Assembly (NCBI RefSeq): GCF_002906655.1
Contig: NZ_CP025794.1
Span: forward strand, 992,001-1,056,000
Source of the DNA: Vibrio hyugaensis
GTDB taxonomy: Bacteria > Pseudomonadota > Gammaproteobacteria > Enterobacterales > Vibrionaceae
Length of the DNA stretch: 64,000 nucleotides
Reading direction: 5' to 3'
Each line of letters begins with the position of its first letter. The stretch's first letter is position 1. The position numbers and the translations under genes are program-made. Below the pieces are notes generated by a model, which was not told where the DNA came from, searched no databases, and saw only the letters and a list, made by a program, of their open reading frames with translations. Below are positions 49,266 through 57,725 of the stretch, piece by piece.

Positions 49266-49913
49266 ATGCAAGAAGTGAAAGCTTTTAACGAAAAACGCGC
49301 AGAGATCTATTGGTGGTTTTCTAGTCTGTTCGCAAAAGAACTCACAGAGAAAGAACTAGAAGCTTACCAGAGTGTGGAAATTCGAAGCTTTTTAGCAGGT
49401 TTAGGTGAAAATGAATCACTGAAGCCAGCCGTTGATACCCTTGTTGACGCACTCAACCGCCTACAAGACCGAGAAGATGCGCAATTAGAACTTGCTGCAG
49501 ATTTCTGTGAGCTTTTCCTGAAAACAGAAAAGCATGGCGCATTACCTTACGCATCTATGTACATCGGTGAATCTGGTCTTTTAAATGACAAGCCAGCAGA
49601 AGAGATGGAAAAACTGATGGCCGATTTTGGTGTTCAGGTTGATGAGAACCTTAAAGAGCCAGCTGATCACTTAGCGGTTGAACTGGACTTCTTAGGTAAC
49701 ATGATCATCCGTTCTAACGAATTAGAACAAGACAAACACATGGAAGAAGCGTTCGAGAAACAGAACGACTTAATCCAAAAGCATCTTATGTCTTGGTTGC
49801 CACAGTTTGCTGCGAAATGTAAGCAATTCGACGAATTTGGTTTCTATGTAAGCGTTGCGCAACTATTAATTGCATTTTGTAAACTGGACAGCACCTACCT
49901 TCTTGGTGAATAA
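49266..49913 (+). CDS. torD: Molybdoenzyme chaperone TorD
   Basis: 215 aa from ATG at 49266, preceded by AGGAG. All-helical TorD/DmsD-type chaperone with [13 protein letters not shown] segment (here [16 protein letters not shown]) and [17 protein letters not shown], the family signature. TorD binds the Tat signal of TMAO reductase TorA and inserts molybdenum cofactor. torA is not in the window. A terminator follows. Confidence 0.9.
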   Translation: MQEVKAFNEKRAEIYWWFSSLFAKELTEKELEAYQSVEIRSFLAGLGENESLKPAVDTLVDALNRLQDREDAQLELAADFCELFLKTEKHGALPYASMYIGESGLLNDKPAEEMEKLMADFGVQVDENLKEPADHLAVELDFLGNMIIRSNELEQDKHMEEAFEKQNDLIQKHLMSWLPQFAAKCKQFDEFGFYVSVAQLLIAFCKLDSTYLLGE

Positions 49914-49927
49914 TTGCCGCCAATTTC

Positions 49928-49957
49928 AGGGAGCTCGCAAGCGGGCTCCCTATTTTA
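49928..49957 (+). terminator. Terminator of torD
   Basis: Stem AGGGAGC / GCTCCCT with CGC/GCG inner pairing, then TATTTTATT. Confidence 0.88.
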
Positions 49958-50080
49958 TTCGTTAATTTTTTAATCTAGCACATAGAAGCCCTTTCCATTT
50001 AGCAGTTAAAATGTGACCTCAATAGCGCAAAACACCTGCTGAAAATATTGCTAGTGTGCCCACATCAGTCTAAAATGTGA

Positions 50081-50096
50081 GCGCAAACGATTAAAT
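50081..50096. promoter_or_regulatory. PurR-like operator upstream of purR
   Basis: GCGCAAACGATTAAAT agrees with the PurR palindrome ACGCAAACGTTTGCGT at 11 of 16 positions, with an intact left half-site. It suggests autoregulation. Confidence 0.5.
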
Positions 50097-50109
50097 ACGA
50101 CTTATATGT

Positions 50110-50137
50110 AAACCGCTGAAATATGGCGGTTTTTGTG
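50110..50137 (+). terminator. Terminator-like hairpin in the purR leader
   Basis: AACCGC paired with GCGGTT, followed by TTT, 220 bp before the purR ATG. It may end a small RNA or attenuate purR transcription. Confidence 0.6.
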
Positions 50138-50356
50138 TTTTATTAACAAGATTGCTGACTAATTCCTCACTTATATAAGTAAGGAACATGAGATTCAGCA
50201 ACAAATGTTGCTACAAACCTTTTTATACCGATTTCGGAACAACCGCTGCCTAATTAATTGAACCTTAAACTTCAGATATGGTTCAATTCGCGCAACATAC
50301 TAAGCGTAAGGTTGTATTCACTACGGTATTCAGTAGCTCGATACAGGACATCATTT

Positions 50357-51361
50357 ATGGCCACTATAAAAGACGTTGCTCGCTTAGCCGGCGTTTCTAC
50401 CACAACAGTTTCGCACGTAATCAACAAAACGCGTTTTGTTGCTGAAGCAACCCAAGAAAAAGTAATGAAAGCGGTTGATGAACTAAATTACGCGCCAAGT
50501 GCAGTTGCACGTAGCTTGAAGTGTAACTCAACTCGCACTATCGGTATGTTGGTAACGCAATCGACTAACCTTTTCTTCTCAGAAGTTATCGACGGCGTTG
50601 AAAGCTACTGTTACCGTCAAGGTTATACACTGATCCTATGTAATACTGGCGGTATCTACGAAAAGCAACGTGACTACATTCGCATGCTAGCGGAAAAGCG
50701 CGTAGATGGTATTTTGGTGATGTGTTCTGACTTAACGGAAGAGCTGAAAGAGATGCTTGACCGTCATTCTGATATCCCGAAAGTAGTGATGGACTGGGGC
50801 CCAGAGAGTTCTCAAGCGGACAAGATCATTGATAACTCTGAAGAAGGTGGCTACATCGCAACAAAATATCTGATCGACAATGGTCACACTGATATTGCTT
50901 GTTTGAGCGGTCACTTCGAAAAAGCCGCATGCCAAGAACGAATTGCAGGTTACCGCCGCGCAATGGCAGAAGCAAACTTAGTAGTAAATGAAGATTGGGT
51001 ACTTGAAGGTAACTTTGAGTGTGATACTGCCGTGCTTGCTGCTGACAACATCACTGCAATGGAAAAACGTCCTACTGCGGTATTCTGTTTTAACGATACC
51101 ATGGCGCTTGGTTTGATGAGTCGCTTGCAACAAAATGGCATCAAAGTACCGGACGATATCTCGGTAATCGGTTATGACAACATCGAGCTAGCGGAATACT
51201 TCTCGCCACCGCTAACGACCATTCACCAACCAAAGCGTCGTGTTGGTAAAAATGCCTTTGAAATTTTGCTAGAACGCATCAAAGACAAAGAACACGAGAA
51301 GCGAATTTTCGAAATGCAGCCAGAAATTGTAGTGCGCAACACAGTTAAGAAACTAAACTAA
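50357..51361 (+). CDS. purR: Purine repressor PurR (LacI family)
   Basis: 334 aa from ATG at 50357 ([25 protein letters not shown]: canonical first residues); longer in-frame sequence upstream is leader. The LacI-type HTH (4-24) and hinge helix (SAVARSLK) are followed by a periplasmic-binding-protein-like corepressor domain with conserved [20 protein letters not shown]. It binds hypoxanthine or guanine and represses purine synthesis genes. A PurR-like operator is upstream. Confidence 0.92.
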   Translation: MATIKDVARLAGVSTTTVSHVINKTRFVAEATQEKVMKAVDELNYAPSAVARSLKCNSTRTIGMLVTQSTNLFFSEVIDGVESYCYRQGYTLILCNTGGIYEKQRDYIRMLAEKRVDGILVMCSDLTEELKEMLDRHSDIPKVVMDWGPESSQADKIIDNSEEGGYIATKYLIDNGHTDIACLSGHFEKAACQERIAGYRRAMAEANLVVNEDWVLEGNFECDTAVLAADNITAMEKRPTAVFCFNDTMALGLMSRLQQNGIKVPDDISVIGYDNIELAEYFSPPLTTIHQPKRRVGKNAFEILLERIKDKEHEKRIFEMQPEIVVRNTVKKLN

Positions 51362-51378
51362 ACCTGCCTATAATTTTA

Positions 51379-51405
51379 TAAAGCGCTCTTGTGGGCGCTT
51401 TTTTA
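51379..51405 (+). terminator. Terminator of purR
   Basis: AAAGCGC / GCGCTTT stem followed by a T-run. Confidence 0.85.
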
Positions 51406-51640
51406 TTGCCTAAAAATAACATTCCTCAAACATTTCAGTGTGTCAATATCTACGTAAGCTTAGATAAGTTGCTGTTTTAATTGGACGTAGCCTATTTCCT
51501 ACATCAACCTTTTGTATGACAAGGGATCGTTCCCAAATATGAAACCAAGCACACCAAATAAACACTATTAACTGAACCAATATCACACTTTTATATTTGA
51601 AACGTGATGTTAATTCAATATACGAAGTATTCTCAAAGTG

Positions 51641-51732
51641 TCACGCACAGGGCAAACCATTCGAAAGGGTGGGACGCAAAGCCTCCGGCCTGAACCATCT
51701 TATTAGATGGAAGGTAGCGGGGTTACCGATGG
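51641..51732 (+). promoter_or_regulatory. Cyclic di-GMP-I (GEMM) riboswitch aptamer
   Basis: The region has the invariant GEMM blocks CACGCACAGGGCAAACC, GGGACGCAAAGCCTCCGGCC and GGTAGCGGGGTTACCGATGG in order, with the GAAA tetraloop and a variable second hairpin between. It is nearly identical to the Vibrio cholerae Vc2 aptamer in front of tfoY. A 3' expression platform follows up to the tfoY start at 51847. No gene lies in 51406-51640, which probably holds its promoter. Confidence 0.97.
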
Positions 51733-51793
51733 CAAATATGCATTAAGTGAGTTTACCCTTTAATGACATTGTGTCTGCATGCATTTGCTAATC

Positions 51794-51837
51794 TCTCGGA
51801 CCTGATTTTTGGTGGCGTAATATTAATTACACCGAGA
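51794..51837 (+). promoter_or_regulatory. Expression-platform hairpin covering the tfoY ribosome-binding site
   Basis: TCTCGG (51794-51799) pairs with CCGAGA (51832-51837). The GAG of the latter is the only ribosome-binding candidate for tfoY, 9 nt before the ATG. An alternative pairing of GCAAAT near 51732 with ATTTGC near 51783 lies between aptamer and this hairpin, so the two can act as a switch. Confidence 0.55.
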
Positions 51838-51846
51838 TAACACATC

Positions 51847-52437
51847 ATGGATAAACCGATACTCAAAGACTCAATGAAGCTGTTTGAGGCACTTGGTACT
51901 ATCAAGTCGCGCTCAATGTTTGGTGGCTTCGGGCTTTTCGCCGATGAAACGATGTTTGCACTAGTTGTAAATAACCGACTTCATATTCGAGCTGACCAAC
52001 AAACTTCATCTGACTTCGAGACTCAAGGACTAAAACCGTACGTCTACAAGAAACGTGGTTTTCCTGTGGTTACGAAATACTATGCTATTTCTGATGACCT
52101 ATGGGATTCAACGGATCGCTTGATTGATGTTGCAAAGCAATCTCTCGAGACTGCCAAGCAAGAAAAAAAACAACAAGCAAGCACCAAGCCTAATCGATTG
52201 AAAGACCTTCCGAATCTGCGCCTAGCAACTGAACGTATGTTGAAGAAAGCGGGCATTGACTCTGTGGAGCAATTAGAAGAAGAAGGTGCCCTGAGCGCTT
52301 ACAAAGCAATCCAAGATACGCATGCCTCTACGGTAAGCCTTGAGTTGTTGTGGGCGTTAGAAGGTGCAATCAACGGCACCCATTGGAGCGTCGTCCCTCA
52401 GTCTCGCCGCGAAGAACTGATGAGCGCACTGTCTTAA
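51847..52437 (+). CDS. tfoY: TfoY-type regulator (TfoX/Sxy family)
   Basis: 196 aa. TfoX-like N-terminal domain ([27 protein letters not shown], about 24-49) and TfoX C-terminal helix-hairpin domain ([28 protein letters not shown], about 117-145). Vibrios have two paralogues: TfoX, chitin-induced, for competence, and TfoY, under a c-di-GMP riboswitch, for motility and type VI secretion. The aptamer upstream identifies this as TfoY. Confidence 0.92.
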   Translation: MDKPILKDSMKLFEALGTIKSRSMFGGFGLFADETMFALVVNNRLHIRADQQTSSDFETQGLKPYVYKKRGFPVVTKYYAISDDLWDSTDRLIDVAKQSLETAKQEKKQQASTKPNRLKDLPNLRLATERMLKKAGIDSVEQLEEEGALSAYKAIQDTHASTVSLELLWALEGAINGTHWSVVPQSRREELMSALS

Positions 52438-52463
52438 CACGCACTATCAGCATGACATTGAGT

Positions 52464-52497
52464 AAAAACCGCAGTTTTCATACTGCGGTTTTTTTTT
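52464..52497 (+). terminator. Terminator of tfoY
   Basis: AACCGCAGT / ACTGCGGTT with TTTCAT loop and a long T-run. Confidence 0.92.
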
Positions 52498-52556
52498 GAA
52501 ATTTTTTCTTCTCTTATTCTGTCTTATTATTTAAGAAGCCAAATGGAGTAATTACG

Positions 52557-53246
52557 ATGAATAAGAAACTAATTTTAGGACTGATCCTGCTCGCCACCAT
52601 TCTCTTTTTAGGGGTAAATTTTGGCCAATATCTCACCTTAGAAAATGCCAAAGCACAACAAGCAGCACTAAATACGTTCATTGACCAAAACTTTGTGTTT
52701 GCTGCGGCGACTTACTTCTTAGCTTACATCGCAATCACCGCCTTCTCTATTCCGGGAGCCGCCGTTGTTACCCTGCTCGGCGCTGCCCTATTTGGTTTTT
52801 GGACCAGTTTATTATTGGTGTCTTTCGCCAGCACCATCGGCGCAACTATTGCATTTTTGAGCAGCCGCTATCTATTACGCGAATGGGTACAAAGTAAATT
52901 TGGTAATAAACTTAATGCTATTAACCAAGGTGTCGAAAAAGACGGTGCGTTTTACCTATTTTCACTACGGTTAATCCCAGTGTTCCCGTTTTTCTTGATC
53001 AACCTCTTAATGGGGTTAACACCGATGTCTATCAGCCGCTTCTATTTAACAAGCCAAATCGGCATGCTGCCTGGTACTGCCGTTTACTTAAATGCGGGCA
53101 CTCAACTAGCCACTATCGACAGTCTTTCGGGAATAGTGTCACCAACCGTATTAGCGTCATTTGCTCTGCTTGGTTTGTTCCCTATTATCGCTAAATGGGT
53201 TATGAATAAGGTCCGCCCTGCTCAAGTTCAAAATGGAAACGCTTAA
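52557..53246 (+). CDS. TVP38/TMEM64 (DedA-superfamily) membrane protein
   Basis: 229 aa. Five to six hydrophobic segments (about 5-22, 47-70, 75-105, 145-165, 200-220). The SNARE-associated/DedA-like core has SIPGAAVVTLLGAALFG and FSLRLIPVFPFFLINLLMGL with the conserved R-x-x-P motif. The family, like E. coli YdjX/YdjZ, is implicated in lipid flipping. Its stop overlaps the next ATG by one base (TAATG). Confidence 0.85.
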   Translation: MNKKLILGLILLATILFLGVNFGQYLTLENAKAQQAALNTFIDQNFVFAAATYFLAYIAITAFSIPGAAVVTLLGAALFGFWTSLLLVSFASTIGATIAFLSSRYLLREWVQSKFGNKLNAINQGVEKDGAFYLFSLRLIPVFPFFLINLLMGLTPMSISRFYLTSQIGMLPGTAVYLNAGTQLATIDSLSGIVSPTVLASFALLGLFPIIAKWVMNKVRPAQVQNGNA

Positions 53247-53563
53247 TGAAAATCTTCATCGCTAAAAACCCTGCGGAAGCTCATATCGTTTGTGAGCTCC
53301 TCAAAACCGAGCAGATACACTGTGAAGTAAGAGGCGAAGGTATGTTTGGGTTGAAGGGAGAGTTGCCCTTCAGCGATGATACAGACCCGTATGTTTGGCT
53401 TTTACATCCGGAACAGCAGTTAAAAGCGTCTGCGATTGTTGAAGACTATCGACAACAAACAGAGCTTACTTACCAAGACTGGCAATGTCCGCAATGTTCA
53501 GAGCAGAATGAGGGACAGTTTGGTGCTTGTTGGCAATGTGGATATCAAATAGGGGAGCTATGA
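53246..53563 (+). CDS. DUF2007-type protein with zinc ribbon
   Basis: 105 aa. The N-terminal half is a DUF2007 signal-transducing-like domain (KIFIAKNPAEAHIVCELLKTEQ) and the C-terminal half a small zinc ribbon with two CxxC pairs (CPQCSEQN, CWQCGYQ). Function unknown. It is coupled to the upstream membrane protein by a TAATG overlap. Confidence 0.82.
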   Translation: MKIFIAKNPAEAHIVCELLKTEQIHCEVRGEGMFGLKGELPFSDDTDPYVWLLHPEQQLKASAIVEDYRQQTELTYQDWQCPQCSEQNEGQFGACWQCGYQIGEL

Positions 53564-53600
53564 TGGCTCCCCTATCTTTTTAGATCGGTTCTCAAATCTA

Positions 53601-54404
53601 TTAAGCCGCTAGGCTTTGCTGCTTAATAAACTCAATAGAGTGTTGATTAAAATCTTCTGGGCGCTCTACGTTGCATACGTGGCCACAATTTGGAATTTCA
53701 CGTAATGAGCTGAGCTTGTGCACCGCAACCATTTCTTTTACTGGTTTAATGAACATGTAGTCTCTATCCCCCATTAGGTACAGCGTCGGAATAGGCAACT
53801 CTTTATCTTTAAAATACTTCATCAACGGATTTACATCCGCCGCCAGCGTGAACCAACGCTTAAACTCTTTTTGACATAACTTCTTTGCTTCACGAATAAA
53901 CAAGTGACGAGATTCACGTTGATTTTTTTGTGGCATCACGATGTAAGCAAAGAGTTTATACAACCACATATAAGGGAGAATATGCTTTCCAAGGTTACCG
54001 AGTTTAACCAAGATCTGAGACCGCGTATTTAAACGTGTTACTGCCCCACCAAGCACCATTGAGCTCACGCGCTCTGTTGCCATTTCAGCCAGATTACGCA
54101 CAATGATAGTACCAAGTGACATACCGACAAAATGGGCAGATTGGATCTTCAAATGATCCAATACTTTTAAAATATCCTGCGTTACCTCAGTAAAAGTATA
54201 ACGGCTTGTCATCAGTTCTTTAATTAACTGGTTTGACTTACCGTGTCCACGGAGATCGATTAAGACCAAATTAAAGTGCTCTTTATAGGCCTTTAATTGT
54301 TTAAACCATATTGAAGAACTGCCACCAGCACCATGTACGAAAACGACCCACTCATTGCTGGTAGGGTGTAAATAGGTTTTATGGAATAGAAGTGGCTGAG
54401 TCAT
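53601..54404 (-). CDS. Alpha/beta-fold hydrolase
   Basis: 267 aa. HG dipeptide and oxyanion region FVHGAGGSSS (22-31), nucleophile elbow GMSLG with S96, catalytic Asp in MGDRDYMF and His in NCGHVCNVE. Cytoplasmic; no signal peptide. Substrate unknown. It is convergent with the DUF2007 gene. Confidence 0.83.
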   Translation of the reverse strand: MTQPLLFHKTYLHPTSNEWVVFVHGAGGSSSIWFKQLKAYKEHFNLVLIDLRGHGKSNQLIKELMTSRYTFTEVTQDILKVLDHLKIQSAHFVGMSLGTIIVRNLAEMATERVSSMVLGGAVTRLNTRSQILVKLGNLGKHILPYMWLYKLFAYIVMPQKNQRESRHLFIREAKKLCQKEFKRWFTLAADVNPLMKYFKDKELPIPTLYLMGDRDYMFIKPVKEMVAVHKLSSLREIPNCGHVCNVERPEDFNQHSIEFIKQQSLAA

Positions 54405-54477
54405 TTATCAGTTTGAAAAGCATTCTGTATGAAAAAGTGTGGGTAAATCCTACCACACTCCATAAGAGCAAAGTAAT

Positions 54478-54503
54478 AAAGGCACCTAATTCGGTGCCTT
54501 TGG
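54478..54503 (-). terminator. Terminator of glgCA
   Basis: AAAGGCACC / GGTGCCTTT stem on the minus strand with GAATTA loop. Confidence 0.85.
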
Positions 54504-54526
54504 TTACAATTTTTAAAGATTTTGCG

Positions 54527-55984
54527 TCAATTTAACGCAGCATAATACAACTGCAAATACTCTTCTGCTGCTTTACGCCAGCAAAAATCTTTTTGCATCG
54601 CATGAAGTTGTACGCGTCTCACTTCTGCCACATTTTGTGCGTAAAGTAATAGCGCTCTTAGCATAATGAGCAGTAATCCTTGCGGTGTTGGTTCGTAGAA
54701 AACAAACCCAGTCGCATCGTTCGGATCCACATCGTAATCATTGACGCTATCTTTTAAGCCACCTACCCCACGAACAATTGGCAAGGTGCCATAAGCCATG
54801 CTGTAGATCTGGTTCAAGCCGCACGGTTCAAACTCTGAAGGCATTAAGAAGAAATCCGATCCCGCCTCAACCAAATGTGCTAGCTCGTTATCGTAAGCCT
54901 CTACAAAAACAAACTTACACGCAAATTGCGCGGCTACGTCTCTTAACTGCGCAGCAAGAACAGGATCGCCAGTGCCAACAACGACGAGCTGAACATCATG
55001 CTTAAGGAAATCAGCTAATGCAGGCAGCAGGTAATGCACACCTTTCTGTTGCGTTAGACGACACACCATACCGAACATGGCGTTGTCTGATTCTTCAAGC
55101 CCCAGCCTTTCCTGTAGCGCTTTCTTACATGCATTTTTGCCACGGACCATACTTTGACGGTTCGCTTTGTAATTTAACGGCAGATTAGAATCGGTTTCAG
55201 GGTTCCATGTTCCGTAATCGCAACCGTTTAAAATCCCAACAAGATCACCTGCGCGCTGTTGGAATTCCCACGCCATACCATGACTGCCAAGTTCTGTTTT
55301 GAGCTCTTCAGCGTAGGTGGGGCTTACCGCATTGATTTTGTCCGCGTTCATCACCCCTGCTTTGAGCATCGTGATGTGCGTAGCGCTTACCGCCGCATCA
55401 GGAACATTGCGGCTGTGAAATTCAGGCAAACACTGAACGTCATCGTAACTAAACACGCCTTTAAAGACTGCATTGTGAATAGAAATAACACTGCGAGTCT
55501 TAGCAAAAAATGCATCATTGCCATAACGATGTTTAAGCAAAAATGGGACTAAGCCAGTATGCCAATCGTTCGCATGCACAATATCTGGTTGAAAACCAAG
55601 TTTTGGCAACATATCTAGACACGCTGCGCTAAAAAACGCGAAGCGCTCACCGTTATCCGTATAAGCTTGGTTATTTTCAGCGTACATTGACGGACGATTG
55701 AAATACGGAGGGCAATCAATCAAATAGACCGGATTATCACCAAGGTTTAGCTTCAACACTTTGTATGCCGTATACGGCCAGTGCGCTAACTCGGTATCTA
55801 ATACCAACTCGGCTTCCGCTAGTCGCTCGATAGCCGTGTAAGCTGGAATAGTAATTCGTACATCTTGCTGAAGGTTTTGAAGGGCTTCTGGCAGTGCCTT
55901 GGCTACATCAGCCAAGCCACCACTCTTTATCAGTCCTTCAACTTCAGACGCTACAAACAGTACAGACAAATTGTTAGTAGCCAA
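54527..55984 (-). CDS. glgA: Glycogen synthase GlgA
   Basis: 485 aa, GT5 family. ADP-glucose-binding KSGGLADV motif (20-27), second-domain E-x7-E element (SDFFLMPSEFEPCGLNQIYSMAYG near 375). It adds glucose from ADP-glucose to glycogen. It overlaps the glgC end by 11 bp. Confidence 0.95.
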   Translation of the reverse strand: MATNNLSVLFVASEVEGLIKSGGLADVAKALPEALQNLQQDVRITIPAYTAIERLAEAELVLDTELAHWPYTAYKVLKLNLGDNPVYLIDCPPYFNRPSMYAENNQAYTDNGERFAFFSAACLDMLPKLGFQPDIVHANDWHTGLVPFLLKHRYGNDAFFAKTRSVISIHNAVFKGVFSYDDVQCLPEFHSRNVPDAAVSATHITMLKAGVMNADKINAVSPTYAEELKTELGSHGMAWEFQQRAGDLVGILNGCDYGTWNPETDSNLPLNYKANRQSMVRGKNACKKALQERLGLEESDNAMFGMVCRLTQQKGVHYLLPALADFLKHDVQLVVVGTGDPVLAAQLRDVAAQFACKFVFVEAYDNELAHLVEAGSDFFLMPSEFEPCGLNQIYSMAYGTLPIVRGVGGLKDSVNDYDVDPNDATGFVFYEPTPQGLLLIMLRALLLYAQNVAEVRRVQLHAMQKDFCWRKAAEEYLQLYYAALN

Positions 55985-57191
55985 CTCTTGCTCCTTTTGG
56001 AATCACAACAATGCCATCGTCTGACACATGGTAGTGCTTTTTATCTTCTTGCAGATTCACGCCGATTTGCGTTCCAGGTGCAATGTCAGCATCCTTGTCT
56101 ACAATGACACGACGAAGCACGCAACCTTCACCGACTTTCACGTCACCAAGTAAAATACTTTGGCTGATATCACAAGCAGACGCAATGTTGCTACGGAACC
56201 CAAGTACCGATTTTTCAATGCGTGAACCACGTACATAGCTGCCGTTACACACCAAGCTATCGATGATCTGAACTCGACCATTGACTGAGTCAGTAAATGT
56301 CGCAGGTGGCAATGGTGGGTAGTAAGTGTGTAACGGCCATTTGCGGTTGTAGAGTGAAAATGGTGCATCTTTTTCTAGCAAATCCATGTGAGCTTGCCAG
56401 TATGCGTCAATCGTACCGACATCACGCCAGTAAACTTCTTCCTTTTCACCAGTAATGCGGTTTGTGCTGAAGTCATAAACAAACACGTCACCACGTGGGA
56501 ACATTTTCGGAATGATATCTTTACCAAAATCGTGTGTCGATGCTTCGTTGTCTGCATCTTCAATCAGCTCAGAGAACAGGTTTTGTGCTTCAAAAACGTA
56601 GTTACCCATGGAAACTAGCGCGTGTTCAGGATCGCCAGGGATTGATTTAGGATTTACTGGTTTTTCTTCAAAGCCCACCATACGGCCATCGGCATCCACT
56701 TCAATAACACCAAATTGAGACGCTTCAGATAATGGCATTCGCAGCGCTGAAACCGTTAAAGACGCTTCTTTTTCTTGGTGGAATGCCAACATCTGTTTGA
56801 TGTCCATTTTATAGATATGGTCAGAACCGAAAATACAAACTTGATCTGGCTCCGCCAATTGCATAAAGCGCAGGTTTTGGTAGATCGCATCAGCTGTGCC
56901 TTCATACCAACGCTTACCCGTGCGCATTTGTGCAGGGATTGGGTCGATAAAGCGATCTGTGATGCCATTGATGTTCCAACCCTTTTTCATATGATGGAAC
57001 AAAGATTGAGACTTAAATTGAGTGAGGACATAAATGCGCATCAAATCCGCATTCACGAAATTGTTCAAAGCGAAATCAATAAGTCGGTAACTTCCGCCGA
57101 AAGGGACCGAAGGTTTACTGCGGGATTCCGTTAAAGGTCTCAGACGAGAGCCTTCACCGCCAGCAAGAATCATTCCCAAAACACCAGCCAT
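55974..57191 (-). CDS. glgC: Glucose-1-phosphate adenylyltransferase GlgC
   Basis: 405 aa. Nucleotidyltransferase motif GGEGSRLRPLTESRSKP (12-28), the metal site in IFGSDHIYKMD, and a C-terminal left-handed beta-helix with hexapeptide repeats. It makes ADP-glucose, the committed step of glycogen synthesis. It heads glgCA and has a LacI/PurR-like operator upstream. Confidence 0.96.
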   Translation of the reverse strand: MAGVLGMILAGGEGSRLRPLTESRSKPSVPFGGSYRLIDFALNNFVNADLMRIYVLTQFKSQSLFHHMKKGWNINGITDRFIDPIPAQMRTGKRWYEGTADAIYQNLRFMQLAEPDQVCIFGSDHIYKMDIKQMLAFHQEKEASLTVSALRMPLSEASQFGVIEVDADGRMVGFEEKPVNPKSIPGDPEHALVSMGNYVFEAQNLFSELIEDADNEASTHDFGKDIIPKMFPRGDVFVYDFSTNRITGEKEEVYWRDVGTIDAYWQAHMDLLEKDAPFSLYNRKWPLHTYYPPLPPATFTDSVNGRVQIIDSLVCNGSYVRGSRIEKSVLGFRSNIASACDISQSILLGDVKVGEGCVLRRVIVDKDADIAPGTQIGVNLQEDKKHYHVSDDGIVVIPKGARVGY

Positions 57192-57512
57192 TCGTTGTTC
57201 TCCATATATAGTTATAGCTTGGAATTAGTGTTCGTTTGAGATGAGCAGGACTCGGGGAGCCAAGCGAACACGTTAGTACATCTACACCGATGGGCTTCTC
57301 TGAGCTCTCGCGGTATCGACAAAAAAGCTATTGCACATCCTCTATGCAGACGCCTTAGCTATTCTTTATTTTTGGCGCTAAATAACAGCATACAGTTGCA
57401 TTATCTGTGTAATAAGTTATCGAACTGGAACTAAATTACAATTTTAAATACGCCATTCTGTGTTACATACAGATGTTGCTTGCTCAAGACGATACATTGG
57501 TCACATAACGAA

Positions 57513-57528
57513 ACGCAAACGATTACAT
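57513..57528. promoter_or_regulatory. PurR/LacI-family operator upstream of glgC
   Basis: ACGCAAACGATTACAT agrees with the PurR palindrome at 13 of 16 positions, 322 bp before the glgC start. It is a better match than the site in front of purR. CytR or another LacI-family protein would bind similarly. Confidence 0.5.
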
Positions 57529-57673
57529 AGTGAAAACAATTTACAAACTGATTAACTACAAAAGTACAGTTTTACGACAGGATACGATGAAACTATGACC
57601 GGAAGATGAAAATAAAAATGCAGGGAGTTGAAGTGAGTCGTATTGATACAAGTTATAAAACAGCAGGAATTTA

Positions 57674-57708
57674 CGAAAAAAATAAGGCAACGAGTTCGCT
57701 GCCTTATT
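57674..57708 (-). terminator. Terminator of topA
   Basis: AATAAGGCA / TGCCTTATT stem with partial inner pairing and a T-run on the minus strand. Confidence 0.85.
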
Positions 57709-57725
57709 TCATTTTGAACCATTAA

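Larger units (their letters stand above)
49914..50356. other. Intergenic region between torD and purR
   Basis: 443 bp. It holds the torD terminator, a PurR-like operator, a second terminator at 50110-50137 and the purR leader. TAAAATGTGA occurs twice in direct orientation (50007-50016 and 50071-50080), each followed by a GCGCAAA element. No protein gene was seen. Confidence 0.6.
57192..57725. other. Intergenic region between topA and glgC
   Basis: 534 bp with no convincing gene. It contains the glgC promoter region, a PurR-like operator near 57513 and the topA terminator at its right end. Confidence 0.6.
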
